Source: Primula veris (lineage: Eukaryota; Streptophyta; Magnoliopsida; Ericales; Primulaceae). From it: DNA of 64,000 bases. The notes under the pieces are model-generated. The model was not told the DNA's origin. It saw only the letters and a program-made list of their open reading frames with translations, and ran no database searches. Positions 1 through 11,339 of this stretch are shown here, in pieces. Numbering within the stretch: position 1 is the stretch's first letter; every line of letters begins with the position of its first letter. The DNA lies in contig OY821741.1 of NCBI GenBank assembly GCA_963682055.1, forward strand, positions 5,401,501 to 5,465,500, in the 5' to 3' direction. Made by a program: the position numbers and the translations under genes.

Positions 1-2032
1 TTGGCTTGGTTAATTTCTGAAATGGAAAATAATGGAAACGATTATAAAAACATATTAGGGTTCAGACCATGTCCACTTTCAACCTATTTTTATACAACTT
101 AAAGCACTAAATTCAGTGAAAGTGAAAACAGTAATGGTAAATATATGCATAGTGCTATATCTAACAACATGATGGACTCTATTTTGGGCATTGCCAAAGA
201 TTTTAGTTTTTATATTCAATATTCGTTGTGTTTTTTAACGTTTAGAAGTAATTGATAGTGAAAATGAAAAGTTCAAAAGTACTTGGTCAAAAATTGTTGC
301 CAGACAAAACAAAACCTTTACGTGTATAAAGATTAATTACATTTTTTTTTGACAAGTCATTAGAACGTAGAAAAGATCGAGAGCCTACGTTAGTACATCG
401 CCAAACTTTAAAACTTGGTTTAGACGAATGGATTTCAATTCCTAAGCAAAAACTTAACTACAAATTTAGTACAACAAAAAAATCCCGACCCAAAACAACG
501 TATTTTCACTACGCTATCATCATATGTATGTACAAATTTTTGTACCATGTGTGAGTGTTTACCAACACTCGTAACTGAAAATTTGACAAAACATAGGTCG
601 ATCGATCTCTTGGTGAAATGCAGCTTAACATGAAATCAGAGCTTAGTCGTGTGTTTTACTTAAACAAGACAGTCACTGTCCATTATTAATGATAACAATA
701 GCTTGAGATTTTAGTAATCTAGGGGCTTCTTTTTGTTTGCAGCTTTTAATTTCAACATATTTGTTTTTTTATTTGCCAACAATTATATTAAAAAAAATAT
801 TTTTTAATTATGTTGTGATTTATCACACAATTATTTTTTGACACTTTATTATATTTTTATGTGAATCTCGGCACCCTAATTTCTGATTCCTGGCTATGTC
901 TGTGAAAATAGTGCAAAAATGAAATTACTTTAAAAGAAAAAACCTTTGAGTTTAGGAGATAAGTGTTGGTGTTTCAATATGTCGATTCGGATCTCGTCGA
1001 ACTCTATCCCATGTACTCTACAAAGCCGAAAACAAAAACATGACTAAAAAGATACATACTCTGATACTCCTATAAAAGATACAACTATATAAGAAAATAT
1101 AATTACCCGATCTTTTGTTTGCAAAATTTCCTTATAATAATTAAGCATGTTAAATGAGACTAACAAATTTACTACTCTAAACATTCACCTCTTTGAACTC
1201 CTATAAAACCTCAGAACAAAAAACATGAGTTAGTTCTGTTTTTGGTATATTATATTTGGATGTATCATATATACGATATCATTTTATTTTTGGTGAATTC
1301 TCTTGCAAGATTCTTTTCTGTATCCATACAAATAAACGGAAATTAGTCGACATTTCGGAGATTAATTTGGTGAAGCTGCATGAATATTGTCTCTTGGTTA
1401 TGGTTGTTGCTGATCACATTTTTTTTTTTTTATCAAACTTTGAATAACTTTTGACAGTTTAGTGTAACTGAACTTTTTCTTATTATTTTCTTCTACATTT
1501 GAAGAGAAAGTTGGGTTATCAAAATGATTAACACTTACGGCTTCCAATGCGTAAAAAAAAAGCATATATTGTAATAAAATTTGTATACAATAGAAATAAC
1601 ATGTTTCTGAAAAGTATAATATTAGAACTTCTTTTAAGAATTTCCTTGCCAGCCTTTAGTGAAAAAGCAAATATAATAATGTTCAGAATTAGCAACAAAA
1701 TAATTGTTACAAAAAAACTCAGTATTTAACCTCAAATTCTAGCATTGTTGCCGTAACTTTTCGCAATAAGGCTTTAGCAACATCGCGGCAACAAAATTTA
1801 ATTTGTTGCAGATATCTTATTGCAACAAAAAATAAATAAAAGCCAATACAAGTTTTTGTTGTTGAATATGTAATTTCTTGTAGCTGTTTACTATTTTAAA
1901 CATGTTAATGATAAATGTAGCAAATATAATAATAGTGTACAGATCTTATCTTCTACAAACATTTATGCTATTTAATTGTCATTTAATGATAATGTTTCAT
2001 GTACCCAAAAAATAATGTTCGGTTTGGATATA

Positions 2033-2240
2033 AATAAAAAGATACATTCAATTGTACCTACATGTAAAATTGTACAGATAATTTGGACATTAATTAATAA
2101 AAAAATTCATTCAATTGTACCTACATGTAAAATTGTACAGATAATTTGGACATTAATTAATAAAAAGATTCATTCAATTGTACCTACATGTAAAATTGTA
2201 CAAATAATTTGGACATTAATTAATAAAAAGATTCATTCAA
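2033..2240. repeat. 63-bp minisatellite upstream of neprosin, copy 1
   Basis: About three and a third direct units of 63 bp, each containing AATTGTACCTACATG and AATTTGGACATTAATT. Because the unit is a multiple of three, it reads as a repeated 21-residue stretch inside a spurious ORF. The array lies about 400 bp upstream of the neprosin start. The matching array near 54575-54764 is 18 bp shorter, which makes it one of the few length differences between the two large copies. Confidence 0.85.
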
Positions 2241-2635
2241 TCAAATCTTTAAAATGCCTGCTTTTGTAGTTATAATTAAATACGACCTCTGTGATAAGTG
2301 AATTTAATAGATTACACATTTTAGGTAATACACCTTTTGATATATTTCCTTGTTGCATTGTTGAAAAAAACTTTTAAAATAAAATAAATTCCACTACATA
2401 ATTTTTTGCAGTAGATGTTCATTACGAACCCCATATTTGTAAAGACTTCTTAATACAAGCTGGTATTGTAATTATGTTTTTATAAAAAAAAAATTCATGT
2501 TGATTTCGTCATACATATTTTTTTCAGAGTTTAAATTTAGGATTATAATGATATTTTGTGTTCTTGGTCTTTTTTAGAATCATGTTATGAGTAATCTTTT
2601 AGTGATTTATAAGAACATTTGGCGCAGGTTAAGGA

Positions 2636-5585
2636 ATGGATCCAATAGCATATTTGCTCATTCTATTGGTATGTTTTGATGTGGTGTTTTGTGATGGTGT
2701 TGAACGAGTACGTTGGAACATATCTGCCGAAGAAGATTTGGAGTTCGAGAGACAACTCAAACTTCTGAACAAACCATTCATCAAAACCATACGCGTATTT
2801 AATATAATTAATTAAAATCTTATGCATATCTTCAAATAGAAAACACATTTTTTTGAATCCACAAAATACTAAAGTTCGATACTCATGTTTGCAGACAAGT
2901 TCAGGGGTTAGATTTGATTGTGTGGACTTCTACAAACAACCTGCATTTGATTATGCTCGGATGAATAACTATACAATTGAATACGAGGTTTGTAATTTAC
3001 ACGTGTTAAGTTATCAATTAGGTTCACTATAAGAAAATACGTTTTCAATTAGAAAAAAATGAATTCATTTTTCGTTGTTAAAGCGACTTTGCAACAAATT
3101 GTTGTTCTTGCCATGTTGTTGCAAGAAACCCATTACCAACTAACTAAATAAACATGGCAAAAAAAAAATTGTTTTGTTGTTAATATGCAACATTTGTTGG
3201 CAACGGAAAAACTTATGTTGATAATAATTTAATTTTTTCGTTGCAATTTATTTTGACATCAAATACTATATCTTATTAATTTATATTTGTGTCCTCAACA
3301 GTTTAATTTATTTTGACACGTTTTTTTTAAATTCTAAATACATTTATATATTATTTGTGAAAATCTTTTACCTTTGAGATGCATGTCATATTCACATCAT
3401 CATTTCATTTCAGTCTTGAAACAAAATAGTTCAACTATCCCTGATTTTATCTTTTCAAGGTGAAACCAATTTTTAAGGTTGTGAATCGTTTATTGGTATC
3501 CTCTCAAAAGTAACCTTATTAGTTTAAAATAGTTACCAAGTTGAGAAACGGAAACGAAAATTGATACGGGAAACGGAAACGGGAAACGCCGATATAATAA
3601 TTTTTTTAAAATATAATGTGTTGGAAATATTTATGAAATATGCCAAATTTATGAATAATACAATGAACAACTTCATATGATTTAAGATATAATTTATCAA
3701 GATAACTTATTTACGCTCTTTTGTTAATTTGATTTCATCATATTTTAAATGAATTTTTTCACTTTTATTCAAAAACAAGTATCGTACAAGTTTCTTTGAT
3801 GTTTTATTACGTTTTCTGAGGAGTATAATTTAAGATTTTTAAAAAGTTTTGCTTAAGTTTCTGAAACGTTTCTCCTAAAATTTTAAAAGATTACCGTACC
3901 AATTTCCGAAAGGCGTTTATGAGGAAACGTGATACGTACCCTACACATAGTTTCCGAGTAACAATAGTTTAAAATTATTAAGTTTAAAAATCACTCCGAA
4001 GTTAATTTATCTGGCATGCGATTAAAAACAGGTTGTGCCCTCAAGTACAAATTTTTATTAGATGGTTTTGTTTGGAACTTATGATAAAGCATATATTTCC
4101 AATAGCCATAACAATTAACATAAATATAAATAATAAAAATCTGAAAGATGGATGCAATTGTGACATCTAAATTAGATAAGATGGAAAAAATTGAAAGGAT
4201 ATTACCAATGAAGAAACAAGATAAAGATTTTAATTAATTCTTCCAACTAATATAAATACGTGTTGTGTTATATATATAAACTTTACTTAATACCTGAAGT
4301 TATACATAACAAATTAACTAATACATTACTAAGTAGGTTTAACCAATTTGACTATTTTAATAACAGAAACCACTATCACTTCATAACACATTAGAAGATC
4401 CATTGTACACTGGAACAAAGGGTGAGGAATGCCCTATTGGATCGGTTCCGATAAAAAGAATCACTAAAGAAGATCTCATCAGAGAGAAACTCGCTTCACA
4501 AGAAAGGACTCTTGTCGGTAACACACTTGGGGTTCATGTAAGTTCTAAGTTTTGACCTTTTCTCTTGTATGGTAAAATAGAAGTTTCTTTATTTCTCATG
4601 GTATGTGTTCACATGTTAGTATGCTGTTGCCCGAACAAAACCGGGAATAAATAAGTTTGTTGGAGCTAGAGGTGCAACATCATCTTGGAATCCACAAGTT
4701 AGTGGTAGACAATATAGTGCCGCGAGATTGAAGATCTTCAATCAAGGCGACAGTATCGAATCTGGTTGGAGGGTATGTACATTTACGAGAAACCAATAAT
4801 GCTTTTCTCTTCTACATTTATTAACTTTTTTTTTTCTAACAGGTAGATCCAACCGTATACGGTGATACTCAAAGTTACTTATATATTCGCACAGATGTAA
4901 GTATCTTTTATAATATTTATAATGATGTTACCTATGTTATAATATAAATAGATTAGGGATTAGAACTTCTAAAACGTACGTAATGAAAACAGGCAGGTAG
5001 ATCTCATTGTTTTGACACAAGATGTGGATTTGTCGTATTGGATAAAAGTATTCAAGCAGGAGATTCTCTGGCAGTAACTTCACAGCAAGGAGGACAAATT
5101 TATTATGTAGAGATATTCATCTACCAGGTAAATTATTAAAATTTGGATAGAAAAAATGTCTAGCATGGGTAGATTGGTATTGGGATGAGTTTAAGTTTCC
5201 TTTTACATGACAGGATACAATCAATGGAAATTGGTACCTTGAGATTTCGAATAACCACACAAAAATAGGTTTTTGGCCGAACGGTTTGTTTAAGGGTCTT
5301 GCAAAATTAGGTGCCTCGGCTGAGTGGGGAGGAGAGGTGTTTAGTCCACCTGGCACACCAAAACCAGCAATGGGTGCTGGTTCTATTCCATCGAGGCTTG
5401 ATGCAAAGTATGATGCATATTTTCGAATTATGTCGTTATCGGATGGACAAAAGATTATCAATGCAGATAATTTAGACTTTATTAACGATAACATTAATTA
5501 CCAAGCAAAGGACGTTGGCATTAACCCAGATCCAAGATGGGGCCATGTGATGTTTTATGGGGGGTCTTCCAACCCATCAGTGTAA
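2636..5585 (+). CDS. Neprosin-family (DUF239) glutamic peptidase-like secreted protein, copy 1
   Basis: Seven exons join in phase: 2636-2794, 2895-2987, 4367-4537, 4620-4772, 4843-4896, 4993-5127 and 5214-5585, giving 378 residues. Residues 1-19 form a hydrophobic signal peptide. Residues 38-141 match the neprosin activation peptide (ERQLKLLNKP, then VDFYKQPAFD), and about 150-378 match the neprosin/DUF239 catalytic domain (YAVARTKPG, SIESGWRVDP, YGDTQSYLYI, GFWPNGLF, AEWGGEVFSP, RWGHVMFYGG). Family G3 peptidases use two catalytic glutamates. Glu188 in SIESGW and Glu292 or Glu296 in AEWGGE are the likely pair. The usual length is about 380-420 residues, so the gene looks complete. The start is the only Met ahead of the signal peptide. 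The product is probably secreted to the wall or vacuole; its substrate is unknown. A LINE fragment sits just after the stop codon. Confidence 0.9.
2988..4366. other. Neprosin intron 2 with repeat-derived sequence
   Basis: This 1.4-kb intron is much longer than the others in the gene. It opens with a CACTATAAGAAAA-like motif near 3028, followed by 3070-3260 rich in TTGTTGC and GCAACAA, which suggests a decayed MITE. From 3540 to 3960 a GAAACGGAAACGGGAAACG tract is followed by related inverse segments such as GAAACGTTTC. No coding sequence is seen. The equivalent in copy 2 is about 55512-56897. Confidence 0.5.
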
Positions 5586-5617
5586 TATAAAGTATCATTA
5601 ATGTAATATCTATTGTT

Positions 5618-5922
5618 TTTTTTTTAAAGATTAAACGAACCGTGTATTGATAAGTGAAGAGGTACAATTCTCGAACAAAACGATTACAAGAAATTACATT
5701 ACATGATAGGCTATGAATCCTAATCGCCAACAAAGTTCGGACTAAGCTTCCAATGTCTACTAATAAACATATTTCTACGATTGTTAGTAATATTACTTAA
5801 CGTGTTCATACTATTAATTACATAAAAATCAATGATTTTAAAAACTTGTACGGGACTAGACGCCCTTCCTTCGTTAATTATAGCATTGCGTTTCCGCCAC
5901 AAACTATATACCGTCGATGCGA
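5618..5922 (-). mobile_element. 5'-truncated LINE fragment in neprosin 3' flank, copy 1
   Basis: The 305-bp insert begins with a poly-T run (a poly-A tail on the minus strand) and is bracketed by a perfect 15-bp target-site duplication, GTAATATCTATTGTT, at 5603-5617 and 5923-5937. Read on the minus strand it contains a stretch starting SLWRKRNAIINEG, typical of the region before RNase H in plant L1-type ORF2, ending SRHWKLSPNFVGD. It lies 18 bp after the neprosin stop codon, so it probably lies in the 3' UTR or poly-A region of that transcript. Confidence 0.85.
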
Positions 5923-6291
5923 GTAATATCTATTGTTAGTTTGAGTTAAGTTTCTACCTGCATTTTGAATTAAATACTATCAGCGCATAATGTGACAACT
6001 TTTTGTTGAAATAATAGACTATTCTGGATATAATCTCAATATTGATAACTTCATAAATTCATACTCACTCTGTCCTAGTTTGTTGGAACATTATGATATA
6101 CCGTGCTAATTTGTAAAACAAAATGATTATAAATTAAGTGTTGGAAAACCGATTTAAATTTTTTACTGAAACTCTTAAAAAAACAAAAATAAACCTTCAA
6201 CTCTTTTTTGGTGTCAACGAATATCCGGTTTTACTTTTGTACTCTTGGGAAAGCAAGTATAGAATTAAAAAAAACAAAATCCAGGAAAAAC

Positions 6292-6640
6292 CTAAGGGAC
6301 CAACTTCAAGAAAATACAACTATGAAACTTACCTGCAAACCGTGTGCATATGAAAAACTTTGAGCAAAGCCTTTGGTAGAGCTTCTTGAGTTTCATTAGA
6401 CATAGGAGTTTTAGAATACCGCCCACATTAGAAGATCTCACTACTCCTTTACTACTAGAAGCTTTTGAAGTCTCTTTCTTACTCGCCACAACAGGCTTTC
6501 CACGGGGATCCGGGTTAAGTGTTACCTTCTGTGTTTCAAGGAGTTTCGCAATATTTATTTCTGCTTTTTTCTTTTTCTTTTTTAGCGCTCAGTTATTTCA
6601 GCTTCAATCATTTGGGGAAATCATCATCCCTGCCCCGGGG
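6292..6640 (-). other. Unrecognised coding-like stretch between neprosin and flotillin
   Basis: On the minus strand a lysine- and serine-rich reading frame contains ETQKVTLNPDPRGKPVVASK followed by KETSKASSSKGVVRSSNVGG, with an upstream frame ending GPGAGMMISPND. The composition looks like a real protein tail rather than random AT-rich DNA, but I cannot assign a family, and in-frame stops separate the pieces. It is repeated at 58823-59171. It may be another gene fragment. Confidence 0.25.
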
Positions 6641-7414
6641 CCTTGGTATACCTCCATTGTAAGGATAATTATTATATAACAAATAAAAATGTGAAAAAAC
6701 TCGATTTAAAACTTAATAAAACTTGCTTTACAGGTTCTTTGTCCGCTAAAATATTATGCTTTCGGCGTTTTTAATTAGCGTAGCTCTTGTGTAAAAATGC
6801 TTTAGCCAAACTTTCGCTTTTTAAAACACTGCTATCAAGTAAAACGGTATATATTTGAAATTCATCCCGTCCTTGTTCCAATCATATGATTCATTACTGG
6901 TTAAATTCGAAAACCCTTATTGTTGATCTTTTTGTTTATGGTGTTGGGTTGCGCTAATACTTCTTGTTCTTGTAATATATAATGTACAGATAAACATTGA
7001 TCAACAGTTTATCTAAGCATTCATCTACATCTTTAATAAATGCCATCTTGTTTGCTTTTCTGCATCGACTTATTCTAAGTGGTACTGTATTGTTACCTGG
7101 TTGTTTAACTCATTGTATGATTAAGGGATTGAAATAGTACGACAAGAGGAAATTTCTTAAATGTTTGTAAGTTCTTTGTTGTATATAGATTGGCAATCCC
7201 CTAAAAAATTAAGCTTTATGGAGAGATTCTATTGATTATCTCTATACGACAATTTAGTAACAGTTTGTATGATGCTATACGACTTTTTGCTGAAATTTAT
7301 CCAGATTACACCAATGTTGTTGCTAAGTGTAGGTAATTGCTATCGCGTTATTTTCTTGCAGTGTATCAAATAGAATATAGACCACTGATAACTATGTTGT
7401 ATATTCGCTAACAG

Positions 7415-9411
7415 GAACTAAGGAGTTCAAAGAAGAGGTTTTCAATAAGGTCCAACTTGAACTAAACCAATTTGGGTTGTTTATATACAATGCTAATGTC
7501 AAACAACTCGTCGATGTCCCTGGGCACGAATACTTCTCGTACCTTGGCCAAAAGACCCAGATGGAAGCCGCCAACCAAGCTAAGGTTGACGTGGCCGAGG
7601 CCAGAATGAAAGGAGAGGTAGGCGCCAATTTAATTTTTTTTATTGTACTTTTTCATTTTATTTTTCTTTTTTGAGAAAAGGTAAGCATATTTCTTCGAAT
7701 AGCTGAAGCTCTTTACCTAAGAAGACAAAGGGAAAAAAAATACAGTAAATGTCTCTAAATCTTGAACCTAAATTTAAGATAACAGTGAGTATATTTTACT
7801 ATACTGACATTTTCTCGTACTTAATCTTACTCATTTTTTTATATTTGGTTTATTTGTATATTTTCCCATTTTAGGTTGGCGCCAAGCTGCGTGAGGGCCA
7901 AACGACCCAAAACGCGGCTAAAATAGATGCGGAAACCAAGGTGATATCGACCCAAAGGCAAGGACAAGGTAAAAAAGAGGAGATCAAAGTTAGGACCGAG
8001 GTGAAGGTTTTTGAGAACCAAAGAGAGGCTGAGGTGGCGGAGGCGAATGCTGAACTGGCAAAGAAAAAGGGCCGGTTGGGAAAAAGAGGCGCAAGTGGCT
8101 GAGGTGGAGTCGAGGAAGGCAGTGGCGCTGAGGGATTCCGAGCTACAGAGAGAGGTTGAGAGGATGAATGCTATGACTCAAACCGAGAAACTTAAGGCTG
8201 AGTTTTTGAGTAAGGCTAGTGTTGAGTATGAGACCAAGGTATGTGAATCGGAACCGGAACTATATATTAGGGTTGCATGGTTGCTGATTATTTTGCTTTT
8301 TGTATTTACTTTATTAACTGCATTCCATTTGGTTGATACTTGATACTTGATCATGTTAAAAGTTGAGCTATTTTTTCGTTGTTAGTAAACTAGAAGGTTT
8401 AAGTTGAACAAACCTTTTCTTTCCGAGATCTAAGATAAACCAACTTGAATACTCAAATCTGAAGATAAACACTTCTATGAATCTGGAAATCTGAATAAAT
8501 TTCTATGTTTTTTGATGGATAAAAAGTAATTTATACATGAACATTTTGAATTGACGGTTGAATAATGCGATATAGTTACACTTTTGAAGTTTTGTGTTTT
8601 TACTTCGTTACACGAACATCAGGATATAGGACGACGGTAACTTGATTTTGTAGATAACGAATTTTCTAATTTGATGGATGAAAACTACTTTTTTATACTC
8701 AGATTAGAATATAAATTTAATGGCACATTTCTTCACCAAATTAAAGCCATTTATCACTCTTTTTTATGTTTGTTGATAATTCGTGATCTCTATAGGCTTT
8801 GTTTGGTTGGATTCTTAAATAATTTCTCAATCTATGGTTAACTAGCTAGCTTTGAATGTTTTATATCTCAATCAATTTCTCAAATTCAATAACAAGGTGC
8901 AAGAGGCAAACTGGGAGCTATACAAGAAGCAAAAATCAGCAGAAGCAGTGCTCTATCAAAAGTCCAAAGAAGCTGAGGCCCAAAAAGCCACCTCAGAAGC
9001 CGATTTTTTCGCTCGCCAACAAGCTGCAGATGGTGAATTATACGCAAAAAAGAAAGAGGCGGAGGCAATGGAGCTACAGCTCAAGGCCAAGGCGTATACA
9101 TACGCACTCTGATGGACTCACTAGGTGGTAACTACCATGCTTTGAGGGACTACATGATGATCAATAACGGTCTTTTTACGGAGATTGCTAGCATTAACGC
9201 CAGTGCTGTTAAAGGCCTAAACCCGAAGATTAGCGTGTGGACAAATGGTGGTGCTGACGTGTCAAACGGTGGAGGCGGTAGTAGTGCTATGAATGAGATT
9301 GCTGGTGTTTATAAGATGTTGCCACCTTTGCTTTCTACAGTACATGAGCAGACCGGGATGACACCACCAGCTTGGATGGGAACAATGACTCGCACGGAAA
9401 ACATGGATTGA
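7415..9411 (+). pseudogene. Flotillin-like gene fragment, SPFH domain missing, two frameshifts (copy 1)
   Basis: Three exon blocks, 7415-7617, 7875-8238 and 8897-9411, encode the C-terminal two thirds of a plant flotillin. They start at [10 protein letters not shown] and run through [20 protein letters not shown], a long Ala/Glu/Lys coiled coil ([43 protein letters not shown]) and the conserved tail [14 protein letters not shown]. The first about 150 residues, which hold the membrane-binding SPFH/PHB core, are not found upstream although the first block begins at a proper AG acceptor. There is one extra G near 8070 and one missing base near 9092. Flotillins scaffold membrane microdomains and endocytosis; this copy should not make a functional one. 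Confidence 0.85.
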
Positions 9412-10311
9412 TTCAATATTATCCATCAAGCTTGATTTGCATTTGTTTCATTATTTCGCCTTTTCTTCGCTCCACAATTTCTAGTTATTTTGATACTTTT
9501 AGTCGCGCCTTCTCTTAGTTTTTTCGAATGACAATAGGCTTTACATTTCGTTTTTTAAATTATTGAACAGTTGGAGTTTGTTTTGCACCTATCTATGTGA
9601 TTTGCTTTGGCTCAAGACCTAGATATGTGTTGGTTTAAAATTTTCCAATAGTATTTTGACCTAGAAAGGTGGCATTCAGAAAAATTAAGGTACAGACCAT
9701 TTGGTCTCATTCATCTGCAAATAAGTCACATTCTAGTAAACCTTGAAGAGGAAAAAATTGCTCTTTATTGAATAAACTAGTTTTGGAAATTAGAGAAATC
9801 AACGATTGTTCAACTTATTTTAATTTTGTTATGTTCAAGTGATTATTAACGTTCAAGGGGAATGTGTTAAAAGAAGAAAAGACAAGTCAAATACATATTT
9901 GTAGACTTAATTATTAAAAAGTCTTATTTAAAATATCTTTTAAAATTAGGTAGGAAATGCTTATTGATGCTACTTTTTTTTTGTACGCTTTGTTGTAATT
10001 TTGATGTTCATGCTACACTGATATGTACAAAATCTCAAACAAAAATAACAAATTGAGATTTTTAATAATTAGGTCAAAGTATATATGTATATTAAACAGT
10101 AACTTTCCCTACAAAATTTAGACAACACTATACCATATTATTACATAAACAAGAAAACACACCTCTATCCACTTTTACTGAAGAAACAATCAAGCACAAA
10201 GTGAATATTTCGAAACAAAGTACAAAGATTCACAAAACAAAAGCAAAAACACTCAAAAACTCAGTATCAAAGTTTGAAAAATCAACATACCCGTTTTTTT
10301 TCTGCCATATA
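9412..10311. other. Spacer between convergent flotillin fragments
   Basis: AT-rich sequence of 900 bp separating the 3' ends of the two convergent flotillin fragments. No coding stretch, RNA gene or clear repeat boundary is seen. It should hold the 3' UTRs of both fragments. The same spacer is at 61943-62842. Confidence 0.4.
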
Positions 10312-10836
10312 TCAATCAGTCAAAACGCTAGGGTGACTAGCATCGGTCAATTTCCCCATCCAAGCTGGTGGCAACATCCCTGTCTGCTCATGAACAGTCT
10401 TGAATAGAGGCGGCAACATCTTATATACCCCCGCAATCTCATTCATAGCACTGTTAGCACCACCATTCGCCATGTCAGCACCACTGTTAGTCCACACGCT
10501 GATTTTCGGGTTCAGTCCCTTAACCGCCTCGGCATTGATCTTCGCCATTTCCTTAAACATGCCATTATTTATCATCATGTAGTCCCTCATAGAGTGATAG
10601 TTGTTACCAAACGCGTCCATGAGTGTACGTATGTATACGCCTTGTGCTTGTGCGAGGGCTACCATTCCCTCGGCCTATTTTGTTTTTGCGTATAGTTTTC
10701 CATCAGCAGCTTGTTGACGGGCAAAAAAAGCCGCTTCTGCAATGGCTTTTTGAGCCTCAGCTTCTTTTGATTTTTGGTAAAGTATTGCTTTGGCAGATTT
10801 GTGTTGCTTGTATAACTCCCAGTTGGCTTCTTGTAC
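10312..10836 (-). pseudogene. Second flotillin fragment, last exon only, with an in-frame stop (copy 1)
   Basis: The minus strand from an AG acceptor at 10837-10838 encodes [20 protein letters not shown], then a coiled coil, [36 protein letters not shown] and [14 protein letters not shown], ending [12 protein letters not shown]. This is the same terminal exon as the plus-strand fragment but clearly diverged from it, so the two are older paralogues. A TAG stop at 10675-10677 interrupts the frame where the family has a charged residue. Upstream exons are replaced by gypsy-derived sequence. It faces the other fragment tail to tail. Confidence 0.85.
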
Positions 10837-10949
10837 CTTTGTTTATTTGTTGACAATGAGAAGTGATATGAATTTTAAATTTGGTAATGTATGTAAGCAA
10901 TTAATTTTAATTTGTGAAAATAGGCACTAGTCTCAGAAAAATGTGCTAA

Positions 10950-11339
10950 TTAAAGTACACTTTTTTTGTCGTACACCTCGAGTGCACGAGCACGGGCCCA
11001 ATACGCTTTGACAAAAGATAACAAGAGGTCAGCATCTTCGAACACTGCCCCCAACACTAAATTCAAGCTCGTCACCCGGCCCCGGGCATCATCCCAAGAC
11101 CAACGAAGTGCACCGAGAAGCTCTTGGGCTTTTCCCTTGCTTACAGTATAGTGGGCTGTCTTCTTACTGAATTTCTCACCCAAATCGTGTAACCGAGTAG
11201 ATAAGTCCAAGATATGAGCTTTTAACTCCTTGATCTCACGACGAGTCGAGTTAAGTTCAGCAATATGAGACGAACTAGGACCTTCGGGACTACCTAACCG
11301 TTCACATAAACTACCACTTGGTCGGGACCAGACCACCAT
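10950..11339 (-). mobile_element. Antisense ORF of a Tat/Retand-type gypsy element (copy 1)
   Basis: A 129-residue frame ends in a coiled coil (TRREIKELKAHILDLSTRLH, then WARARALEVYDKK), resembling the C-terminal part of the plant putative gypsy-type transposon domain family. In Tat-lineage Ty3/gypsy elements such an extra ORF lies antisense between pol and the 3' LTR. Here an LTR-like stretch with a plus-strand TATA box follows, which fits that layout. No start context or N-terminal domain is seen, so it is a remnant. Confidence 0.6.

Noticed and set aside
1976..2269. 97-residue frame upstream of neprosin
   Set aside because: It is made of the 63-bp tandem repeat and has no similarity to a protein; copy 2 has a shorter version.
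5117..5494. 125-residue minus-strand frame
   Set aside because: Antisense shadow of the last neprosin exon.
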